Assembly: GCA_903910795.1 (NCBI GenBank)
Contig: CAIWAX010000103.1
Span: 1-47,020, forward strand
Direction: 5' to 3'
From: an uncultured Anaerolineae bacterium
GTDB taxonomy: Bacteria > Chloroflexota > Anaerolineae > Anaerolineales > Villigracilaceae
Length of the DNA: 47,020 nucleotides
Of this stretch, positions 16,828 through 23,265 are shown in pieces. A model generated the notes under the pieces. That model was given only the letters and a program-made list of their open reading frames with translations. It searched no databases and was not told where the DNA came from. Within the stretch, counting starts at the first letter, position 1. Each line of letters begins with the position of its first letter. A program made the position numbers and the translations under genes.

Positions 16828-17613
16828 TTATAATATCTTTCCCAACATTGCAGACACGGTTTGATAAACAATTGAACTATCAGGCAAATCAACAAGCGGG
16901 CGTCCGCTATAGTCAAAATCCGTCAGTTCCTGGTCAGCCGGGATAGTTCCCAACAAAGTGATTCCCATTTTCTCAACGAAGTTTACAGCTTCGACAGGCA
17001 ATTCGCCCCGCAGACGATTGATAATCAGGTAGGAATGTTCAATTCTGACATCCAGTTCCTTACTCATATCATAAATGCGTTGGGCTGCCACCAACCCGCG
17101 TTGAGATGGATCACTGACAATGAGCAAATGTTGTACATCCCGCGTAGTGCGCCGGGAAAGGTGCTCCATGCCAGCTTCATTGTCAATCACCACATAAGCA
17201 TAATGTTTGCTCATCCCGTCAATCACTTCACGCAAATTGTGATTGACCGCGCAGTAACAGCCCTGCCCTTCGCCGCGCCCCATGGCAATCAAATCAAAGC
17301 GCGAGCCCTCCGACAAGGATGAGCGCACATGATATTCCAGGTATTCACGCTTTGAGATGCCGCCGGGCAAACCTCCCATGGCCGCGCCGCCCTGCGCCAG
17401 GGTCTCTTTCACCTGATGGAGCATATCCTCGCGGATTTCGCCCACAGTGAAATCCAGTTCTAACCCCAAAACCATGTTTAGATTGGATGAGGGATCGGCA
17501 TCAATTGCCAAAATCGAACCGGGCTGGTTTTGAGCCAGGTATTTGATCAACATCCCGGCCACGGTGGTTTTTCCTACGCCGCCTTTGCCTGCCAGAGCAA
17601 TCGTTGTTGTCAT
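16828..17613 (-). CDS. cooC: CooC-type nickel-insertion ATPase (CODH/ACS maturation), copy 1
   Basis: 261 residues of the MinD/ParA-like P-loop class. The deviant Walker A GKGGVGKTT (9-17) includes the signature lysine, switch I is DADPSSN, and the metal-binding CxC is C119-Y-C121 in GQGCYCAVN, the motif through which CooC dimers bind Ni(II). CooC/AcsF proteins load nickel into CODH or ACS at the expense of ATP. The gene lies 37 nt after a paralogue with the same motifs, in a cluster divergent from the CODH/ACS operon. Which of the two serves CooS and which serves AcsB cannot be decided by reading. Confidence 0.92.
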   Translation of the reverse strand: MTTTIALAGKGGVGKTTVAGMLIKYLAQNQPGSILAIDADPSSNLNMVLGLELDFTVGEIREDMLHQVKETLAQGGAAMGGLPGGISKREYLEYHVRSSLSEGSRFDLIAMGRGEGQGCYCAVNHNLREVIDGMSKHYAYVVIDNEAGMEHLSRRTTRDVQHLLIVSDPSQRGLVAAQRIYDMSKELDVRIEHSYLIINRLRGELPVEAVNFVEKMGITLLGTIPADQELTDFDYSGRPLVDLPDSSIVYQTVSAMLGKIL

Positions 17614-17650
17614 AATTCGGTTTCCTTTACGAATAAAATTTTGAGCAAAT

Positions 17651-18433
17651 TTATTGGTCGCGTTCCATCTTCATAAGCTGCGCTGTAATATTCTCAGCAG
17701 ATACCCTCAAAGATTGCACATGATCATAAACCGGAATGCCCAACCGGTCAGCTTCCTGGACAGCCAGATCGGCCGGAAGGAAACCCAGGATCGGCATACC
17801 AGGCGTTTCAGCTTTCAAAAATGCAGATTCATCCTCATTGCGTACTTTATTCCCAACCAGATAAAGACGGTTTAGGCCAATGTCGTTGGCAAGTTTTTTG
17901 ATCTGCAGGGCGGTGCCTAACGAACGCCGGGTGGGTTCCACCACAATCAGCATGGCATCCACAAAATCGACAGTCGCCCGACCGAGATGCTCCACCCCAG
18001 CGTACATATCAAGCAGCAATATCTCATCTTTGCGAAACATCAGGTTTGTAAACAGGGTTTTCAGCATGGCAGCTTCCGGGCAAATGCAGCCTGAACCACC
18101 GGTTTCTACGCTGCCCATCTCGAGCAGACGCACTCCACGGTGCAGCACACTGAAACGTTCGGGAATATCATCCACACGCGGATTGATGGTGAAAAAACCG
18201 CCAATCTGCCCCTTTTTCGCGCCGGTACGTTCCAAAATTAAATCATCCATTTCAGCGATTGGAGCCAACCTGGCGCGAAGTTCATCCGGGAAACCCAACG
18301 CCCCAGCCAGACAAGGGGACGGATCGGCATCGACAGCCAGAACTTCATGCCCCTGATCAGCACAAACCTGCGCAATCAGGGCCGTAAGGGTCGTTTTCCC
18401 AACGCCGCCTTTACCTGTGATAGCAATTTTCAT
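17651..18433 (-). CDS. cooC: CooC-type nickel-insertion ATPase (CODH/ACS maturation), copy 2
   Basis: 260 residues from the ATG at 18433 (GGAG upstream). Walker A is TGKGGVGKTT (6-15), switch I is VDADPSPCL and the nickel-binding CxC is C116-I-C118 in GSGCICPEA, followed by switch II DMYAGVEHLGRATV. The SxxGGSGC(I)CPEA context differs from copy 1 (GQGCYCAVN), indicating distinct subfamilies rather than a recent duplication. An additional Cys lies beside the switch (SPCLAG). It is 27 nt after the DUF3786 gene and 37 nt before copy 1, so all are probably one transcript. Confidence 0.9.
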   Translation of the reverse strand: MKIAITGKGGVGKTTLTALIAQVCADQGHEVLAVDADPSPCLAGALGFPDELRARLAPIAEMDDLILERTGAKKGQIGGFFTINPRVDDIPERFSVLHRGVRLLEMGSVETGGSGCICPEAAMLKTLFTNLMFRKDEILLLDMYAGVEHLGRATVDFVDAMLIVVEPTRRSLGTALQIKKLANDIGLNRLYLVGNKVRNEDESAFLKAETPGMPILGFLPADLAVQEADRLGIPVYDHVQSLRVSAENITAQLMKMERDQ

Positions 18434-18460
18434 ATTTATCTCCAACCAATAATAATTTGA

Positions 18461-19105
18461 TTATTTGACTGGCTTATTTTTGATCACCCTATGAACCAGC
18501 CCGTTGCCGATAATCGCGCAACCTTCTATGGGGTAAAAATGCGTAATCGCTGCATCAAAAAGAATTTTACACGAAGATGGAAAATCTTCATCACCAAGCC
18601 AGTAAACAATTTGAATCGATATCTTTGGCAGCACCTGGAAAACAAAGGCCGCATCTCCGAACACCACCGGCTGGCCACTCGCCTTTAAACAGGCGGTTTT
18701 AAAGGCCTCGATGTTTTCGCCAAAGACCTTGACCACCTCATTGCCAGTATAACCCTGGAAAGCCTGATCGTATATCCTACCGCCAGGCAAATCAGCAAAA
18801 GAAACATAACGGTCTGCGTGTGGGAACCCCTCGGCTGCAACAAAGTAGTAAAGTAATTCCAATTGCTGAAATTCGGCCAATTCTTGTCCCGATTCAAAAA
18901 AAAATTTCATTTCGGGGAATACCGCGCGAATGGACTGACCATTAAATAAAAAAATGAAACAACTTTTGGTAGAGTCGTAGAACGTTCCAGTCCGTTCAGC
19001 CAACACCTCTGCGGAAAAATGTTTCATTTCACTGCGCAATTCATCAGCCCGTCGCGAGAAACCAGGTGCCGACTGAGGCTTAAGGTGTCTGGTGAATTCT
19101 TTCAA
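18461..19105 (-). CDS. DUF3786-family protein, CODH/ACS-associated
   Basis: 214 residues, a predicted soluble alpha/beta protein. The pattern fits DUF3786: an N-terminal helix; FIFLFNGQSIRAVFP; a LLYYFVAAEG helix; the Phe/Gly-rich centre with GGRIYDQAFQGYTGNEVVKVFG; then YWLGDEDFPSSCKILFDAAITHFYPIEGCAIIGNGLVHRVI. Proteins of this family have no established function, and from memory they often sit beside corrinoid or CODH/ACS genes in acetogens and methanogens. Here it lies between a RAM-domain gene (3 nt gap) and two cooC genes, which points to maturation or sensing of the ACS complex. Confidence 0.75.
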   Translation of the reverse strand: MKEFTRHLKPQSAPGFSRRADELRSEMKHFSAEVLAERTGTFYDSTKSCFIFLFNGQSIRAVFPEMKFFFESGQELAEFQQLELLYYFVAAEGFPHADRYVSFADLPGGRIYDQAFQGYTGNEVVKVFGENIEAFKTACLKASGQPVVFGDAAFVFQVLPKISIQIVYWLGDEDFPSSCKILFDAAITHFYPIEGCAIIGNGLVHRVIKNKPVK

Positions 19106-19108
19106 GTG

Positions 19109-19339
19109 CTAAATCTCCACTGCCAGGCAGGTAAGGGTTTCTTCCACTCCCGGAATGGGCTGGATTGATCCCGCCAAAATTTTTCCGAGATCATCAATAT
19201 CCTTGGATTCTACAATTGCCACCGCATCATACGGTCCAAATGTCATGTTTACATCTTTTATCTGGGGAATTTTTTGGAGCTGGTGAATAACATCATAAAG
19301 TTCACCAGTTCGAATATTGATCAATACAAATGCCTTCAT
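19109..19339 (-). CDS. Stand-alone Lrp/AsnC effector-binding (RAM) domain protein
   Basis: 76 residues from the ATG at 19339, preceded by AGGAG. The beta-alpha-beta-beta-alpha-beta pattern (FVLINIRTGELYDVIHQL, KDVNMTFGPYDAVAIVES, IPGVEETLTCLAVE) is the ligand-binding RAM domain of Lrp/AsnC regulators, but the DNA-binding HTH is missing. The GPYDAVAIVE loop is the usual effector and oligomer interface. Such proteins form ring-like oligomers that bind small ligands. As first gene of the set with DUF3786 and cooC it may sense a metabolite of the pathway. A partner DNA-binding protein is not seen nearby. Confidence 0.82.
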   Translation of the reverse strand: MKAFVLINIRTGELYDVIHQLQKIPQIKDVNMTFGPYDAVAIVESKDIDDLGKILAGSIQPIPGVEETLTCLAVEI

Positions 19340-19480
19340 AAACGCTCCTTGAGTGCGCGATTCGTAGACTAAGGGTACAACGCACCCAAAAAGCATACAA
19401 AGGCCAATCGTCACCTTCTCGGCATATCATAAGTCACGAATTGCGGATTTCTATTATGCTGACTTAAAAAGAAATGATTA

Positions 19481-20500
19481 TCAATTCTTCCTTCCCATCC
19501 AGACAAATACGATCCCCAACACCAGCGCAGCAAGCACGATCGCAATCAAAATGGAGGTGCTGCCTTTTGAAAAGGGCGAAACAATGGGAACCTGTGTGGC
19601 AGTCTGGGTAGGAGCAGATGTTGGCGTGTTCGTCAGCGTTGGCAAACCAGTCGCTGTAGCGGTTGAAGTGAAAGTAGGCGGTAATGGGGTGACAGTGTCA
19701 ATTTGCTTAATGTATAACTTATTACCCGGATAAATATTTTGAGTTTCAGCCAGGTTATTCCATCTGCGCAGTTCTATTATTTTGACACCATATGAAACCG
19801 CGATCAGCCAAAGTGTTTCACCCGGCTTGACGATATGATAAACCTTGCCATTTGCCAGGGGAGTGTTGGGAATCAATGTGTTGAAGATCAGCGGTGCTGC
19901 GGCGGCTGTGGCACCTGCGGCGGCCAGCCCACCAGGCACGGGTGTATAAGACTGCGATTGACGGCCGGCTGTTGGACGAGCGCAGTCGATGTCATAATAA
20001 ACGTAATTACCCACAACCACCACGCCCGCGCCAATTTCCATTAAGCTGGTAGAAAGCATAGTCAGCAAGTGCGGGGCATCGCCTTGCCAGCTTGTGACTG
20101 CATCCTGAACGGACATATTTCCACCAGCGGTAATATTTTCAGAATACAAACCGCCCCGAGAGAGGTCACCCGCCAGAGGGTACCCAGCCGCCAAACCACG
20201 CTGCCAGGGACTGGATCCGCCGGCACCATAATGCGACACCCCTGCCACCGACATGTACTGAGCATGCTGCTGGGCGACTGACATCAATATTGGGTTTACT
20301 GTATATGCAGGTAACCCATTGGCTGCGCGCAGCGCGTTGACAGCGCTGATCAGTGCATACGGGTCGGCTGTTAACATGGAGCTGGCCGCCCGAACAGAAT
20401 AACTGCCTTTTGTTCCTGCAGGTGAGACACCCAAAAACAACAATAATAAGAGAACGGTAAAAACTATTTTACGGCCTTTATGTGGAAATGTTCGGAGCAT
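19481..20500 (-). CDS. Secreted CAP/SCP-domain protein with LysM and C-terminal membrane anchor
   Basis: 339 residues. A signal peptide (hydrophobic about 12-26) precedes a CAP (cysteine-rich secretory/antigen 5/PR-1) domain at about 45-170, with SVAQQHAQYMSVAGVSHYG, GLYSENITAGG and DYYDIDCA-like end segments. A LysM peptidoglycan-binding repeat follows at about 218-262 (YHIVKPGETLWLIAVSYGV ... YPGNKLYI), then a Thr/Pro-rich stalk of about 40 residues and a C-terminal TM helix with basic tail (about 313-339). It is therefore cell-surface anchored and wall binding; the CAP activity is unknown. TATAAT lies 6 nt before the ATG, implying a leaderless mRNA. Confidence 0.9.
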   Translation of the reverse strand: MLRTFPHKGRKIVFTVLLLLLFLGVSPAGTKGSYSVRAASSMLTADPYALISAVNALRAANGLPAYTVNPILMSVAQQHAQYMSVAGVSHYGAGGSSPWQRGLAAGYPLAGDLSRGGLYSENITAGGNMSVQDAVTSWQGDAPHLLTMLSTSLMEIGAGVVVVGNYVYYDIDCARPTAGRQSQSYTPVPGGLAAAGATAAAAPLIFNTLIPNTPLANGKVYHIVKPGETLWLIAVSYGVKIIELRRWNNLAETQNIYPGNKLYIKQIDTVTPLPPTFTSTATATGLPTLTNTPTSAPTQTATQVPIVSPFSKGSTSILIAIVLAALVLGIVFVWMGRKN

Positions 20501-20506
20501 AAGGTT

Positions 20507-20512
20507 ATTATA
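20507..20512 (-). promoter_or_regulatory. -10 element of the CAP/LysM gene (leaderless geometry)
   Basis: TATAAT followed by AACCTT and the ATG on the minus strand. The -35 is weak (TGTAGA at 17 nt). There is no ribosome site between them. Confidence 0.5.
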
Positions 20513-20619
20513 AAATGAAATTCTTCTGTTCTACATAATACCTGTAAAATTAGGCGCGCTACTTTGTGATATATTGCACAACGTCATATTTTAATCAGAG
20601 AAAGATAGTAACATTTGGA

Positions 20620-20652
20620 ACTATTATATATTTTATAAACCAATATAATAGT
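20620..20652. promoter_or_regulatory. 10-bp inverted repeat, possible operator
   Basis: ACTATTATAT (20620-20629) and ATATAATAGT (20643-20652) are perfect complements separated by 13 nt. AT-rich dyads can arise by chance, so this is a weak call; it lies about 42 bp upstream of the CRP-like site. Confidence 0.35.
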
Positions 20653-20693
20653 CAATAATAGCTTATCCACATGATATAAGGAATTCGAATAAA

Positions 20694-20711
20694 TTGTGAT
20701 TTTTTTCACAA
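20694..20711 (+). promoter_or_regulatory. CRP/FNR-superfamily binding site upstream of the CODH/ACS operon
   Basis: TTGTGA-TTTTTT-TCACAA, a perfect dyad that contains the canonical CRP half sites TGTGA and TCACA with N6 spacing. The centre (20702.5) is about 42 bp before the transcription start predicted from the TAAAAT at 20733-20738, the class II activator position. CooA (CO sensor), CRP (cAMP) and related factors share this fold and site geometry. The regulator itself is not in the window. Confidence 0.7.
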
Positions 20712-20732
20712 TCAAAATTGTTCAAAGAAGAC

Positions 20733-20738
20733 TAAAAT
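20733..20738 (+). promoter_or_regulatory. -10 element of the CODH/ACS operon
   Basis: TAAAAT with no good -35 upstream, as expected for an activator-dependent promoter. The predicted start near 20744 gives a leader of about 75 nt. Confidence 0.5.
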
Positions 20739-20753
20739 ATTAGTACATCTTAC

Positions 20754-20781
20754 TGATATATCAAGCACTAATTACGAGTGC
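20754..20781 (+). promoter_or_regulatory. Palindrome and small stem in the operon leader
   Basis: TGATATATCA (20754-20763) is a perfect 10-nt palindrome, followed at once by GCACT-AATTACG-AGTGC (20765-20781), which can form a 5-bp hairpin in the leader RNA. Either could be an operator or RNA element. Confidence 0.3.
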
Positions 20782-20819
20782 ATCCGTTCAAGTCATAATT
20801 TACTTTTCAGGAGGCTCAC

Positions 20820-21197
20820 ATGCAGAAATCCACATTTAATACACCTGCACTATTTGGTGATCACCATGTCACTGAAGTCAGGCGTATGTTGTTATCAGTG
20901 CCTGGTGTAAGAGACGTATACGCCAGCAGCGCCTTCCAGATTGTCCAGGTTGAATTTGACGATCAGCAAGTCAAGCATGAGGACCTGCTGAGGGTACTGG
21001 AAAACTCTGGTTATCTCGGAGAGATTCAGATGGTCATGGAATCCAGCGTAGCAATGGAAAGCGAAAGCGCCTTTCGAACTACGGCCACTTACGCCACTGT
21101 GAAAAAAACAGTTAGTTTTTCTCAAAAAACCCCATATGCCGGCCGGCCGCTTTGGAACTGCCCGGGTATGGGTGTTGTCAAAAAAATGGATGAATAG
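20820..21197 (+). CDS. HMA-like small protein at the head of the CODH/ACS operon
   Basis: 125 residues, ATG preceded by AGGAGG. Residues about 4-70 fit the beta-alpha-beta-beta-alpha-beta heavy-metal-associated fold (VTEVRRMLLSVPGVRDVY, FQIVQVEFDD, HEDLLRVLENSGY). The usual metal-binding CxxC loop is replaced by LFGDHHV (G13-D-H-H16). After a linker of about 30 residues the C-terminus has TPYAGRPLWNCPGMG with a single Cys (C114). It lies 9 nt before cooS. By fold and position a metal or cluster delivery role for CODH is plausible, with His rather than Cys ligands; this is inference, and I know no named family member. Confidence 0.7.
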   Translation: MQKSTFNTPALFGDHHVTEVRRMLLSVPGVRDVYASSAFQIVQVEFDDQQVKHEDLLRVLENSGYLGEIQMVMESSVAMESESAFRTTATYATVKKTVSFSQKTPYAGRPLWNCPGMGVVKKMDE

Positions 21198-21206
21198 AGG
21201 TAAATA

Positions 21207-23207
21207 ATGGCCAAGAAACGGGAAATTACTGAGTACACGATCGATCCTGCGGCACAGAAGATGATCATCCGTGCCGAGTCAATGGGCATCGGCACTGCCT
21301 TCAGCCGCGCAGATAATATGGTGCCTTGCAACATCGGTGCTGCGGGTATGTGTTGCAAGCAATGCGGTATGGGCCCCTGCCGTTTGACCAAGAACGGTGA
21401 TGTCGGTGTGTGCGGCGCCAGTATGGACACTATCCAGGCCCGCAATCTCACTCGCTCCATAGCGGCTGGCTCTGCCGCACACTCGGATCACGGACGCGAC
21501 ATGGCCTTCACCCTCAAGGCTGTTGCCAATCACGAAACCGAAGGTTATACCATCAAGGATGTTGCTAAACTCCGGCAGGTTGCCAGTCTTAACAATATCA
21601 AGGTTGAAGGCCGTTCACCAGATGAGATCGCCAACGAGCTTGCCGACCTGTATATCTCCCAGTTTGGTCAACAGCGCGGTGTGCTTGTTCCTACAAAGCG
21701 TGCCACCAAGAAACGTCAGGAGCTGTGGCGCCAAACGGGTGTCCTACCCCGCGGTGTGGATCGAGAAGTGGTGGAAGCCCTGCATCGTACCCACATTGGT
21801 GATGACCAGGATTACGCTCATATCCTCGACCACGCCATCCGCACCTCCATGGCTGACGGCTGGGGCGGCTCCATGATCGCCACTGATATTTCAGATATTC
21901 TGTTTGGCACCCCGGCCCCCATTCTAGGACAGGCCAACCTGGGTGTACTAAAGACCGACATGGTGAATGTGGTTGTTCACGGGCATGAGCCCACCCTCAG
22001 CGAAATGATTGTGGCCGCCACCCAGGATCCTGAAATTATCGAATATGCTCATGCTGCAGGCGCCAAAGGCATTCAACTCTCCGGCATTTGCTGCACCGCC
22101 AATGAAACCCTGATGCGCCAGGGCATTCCTGCCGCCGGGAACTTCCTGCACCAGGAGCTTTCCATTATGACTGGGGCCGTGGAAGCCATGGTAGTAGATG
22201 TACAGTGCATCATGCAAGCACTGGTGGAACTGGCCAGCCATTTCCACACGAAGATCATCACCACTTCCCCCAAGGTGAAAATTACCGGCGCCACCCACAT
22301 CGAGTTTGATGAACACCACGCTCTGACAGTTGCCAAGAACATTCTTAAGGTTGCCATTGATAACTACAAGAATCGCGGCGAGATCCAAATCCCAGATGAC
22401 AAAGAAGATTTGATCCCTGGTTTCTCACACGAATATATCAACTATATGCTTGGCGGTTCTTACCGGGCTTCCTTCCGCCCGCTCAATGACGCCATTATGA
22501 GCGGACGCATCCGCGGCGTAGCAGCAATCGTGGGCTGCAACAACCCGCGCTCCAAGCAGGATTACCTGCACGTTAAAGTTGTCCGCGAACTGCTCAAACA
22601 GGATGTTCTGGTTGTTCAGACCGGCTGCGGCGCGATTGCTTCCGCCAAGCTCGGCCTGATGTTGGGCGAAGCCGGCCTGGATCAGGTTGGCCCCGGTTTG
22701 CGTGAAATCTGCGAAACAATAGGCATCCCACCAGTTCTGCATATGGGTTCCTGCGTGGATAACACCCGCATCCTGACCGTCCTGACCCAAATGGCTGAAG
22801 AAGGTGGCCTCGGTGATGATATCGATCAAATCCCGGCTGTTGGTCTGGCACCCGAATGGATGTCTGAAAAGGCTCTTGCCATTGCTACATACTGCGTGGC
22901 TTCCGGCGCATATGTAATTTTCGGCGGTCAATCGCCTATCGGCGGCATGCCCGACCGCGTGAAGGATAGCGATCACGTGTTGAACTATATTTCCGAAGGC
23001 TGGGAAAAGCAATTTGGTGGCAAGCTGGAATTCATTCCCGATCCGGAAGAAATGATCAAGGCCTCTCTGGCTCATATCGATAAGAAGCGCGCGGCCCTGG
23101 GCCTGCCAGCCTGGGATCCCACAAAGTTTGGTAAATCCGGTGACAGCCGCATGCTTGAACTGGAAGCCCTCCCACTTGAACAACGGCGCGAAGCCATTTA
23201 TGGATAG
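21207..23207 (+). CDS. cooS: Anaerobic Ni-Fe carbon monoxide dehydrogenase catalytic subunit
   Basis: 666 residues. CooS/AcsA interconverts CO2 and CO at the NiFe4S4 C-cluster. The N-terminal Cys pattern is complete: C41 and C49 (D-cluster at the dimer interface), C50, C53, C58 and C69 (B-cluster). The C-cluster ligand regions are all present: VHGHEP (His), SGICCTANE, VVDVQCIM, VGCNNPR, QTGCGAIAS and MGSCVDNTR. The start has GAGG upstream. With acsB next, CO should be channelled to acetyl-CoA synthase. It is the second gene of the operon. The antisense 263-aa ORF on this gene is a composition artefact. Confidence 0.98.
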   Translation: MAKKREITEYTIDPAAQKMIIRAESMGIGTAFSRADNMVPCNIGAAGMCCKQCGMGPCRLTKNGDVGVCGASMDTIQARNLTRSIAAGSAAHSDHGRDMAFTLKAVANHETEGYTIKDVAKLRQVASLNNIKVEGRSPDEIANELADLYISQFGQQRGVLVPTKRATKKRQELWRQTGVLPRGVDREVVEALHRTHIGDDQDYAHILDHAIRTSMADGWGGSMIATDISDILFGTPAPILGQANLGVLKTDMVNVVVHGHEPTLSEMIVAATQDPEIIEYAHAAGAKGIQLSGICCTANETLMRQGIPAAGNFLHQELSIMTGAVEAMVVDVQCIMQALVELASHFHTKIITTSPKVKITGATHIEFDEHHALTVAKNILKVAIDNYKNRGEIQIPDDKEDLIPGFSHEYINYMLGGSYRASFRPLNDAIMSGRIRGVAAIVGCNNPRSKQDYLHVKVVRELLKQDVLVVQTGCGAIASAKLGLMLGEAGLDQVGPGLREICETIGIPPVLHMGSCVDNTRILTVLTQMAEEGGLGDDIDQIPAVGLAPEWMSEKALAIATYCVASGAYVIFGGQSPIGGMPDRVKDSDHVLNYISEGWEKQFGGKLEFIPDPEEMIKASLAHIDKKRAALGLPAWDPTKFGKSGDSRMLELEALPLEQRREAIYG

Positions 23208-23218
23208 CCTCCTCACGA

Positions 23219-23242
23219 GCCGGTTTGGTAAAACAGACCGGC
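23219..23242 (+). other. Intercistronic stem-loop, cooS-acsB
   Basis: GCCGGTTTG / CAGACCGGC (9 bp with one T-G pair) around a 6-nt loop in the 58-nt gap, ending 24 nt before the acsB start. No T-run follows, so it is not a classical terminator. Confidence 0.55.
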
Positions 23243-23265
23243 AAATGAAAGACTAAGGAGAATTT

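Larger units (their letters stand above)
20501..20819. other. 319-bp AT-rich divergent regulatory region ahead of the CODH/ACS operon
   Basis: No gene is visible. It contains, from low to high coordinates: the minus-strand -10 (20507-20512), a 10-bp inverted repeat (20620-20652), a perfect TGTGA-N6-TCACA site (20694-20711), a plus-strand -10 (20733-20738), a TGATATATCA palindrome with a small stem in the leader (20754-20781) and AGGAGG just before the first start codon at 20820. Confidence 0.7.

Noticed and set aside
22425-23216. 263-codon ORF antisense to cooS
   Set aside because: CooS is certain on the other strand; long antisense frames are common opposite GC-rich codons, and the product shows no family motifs.
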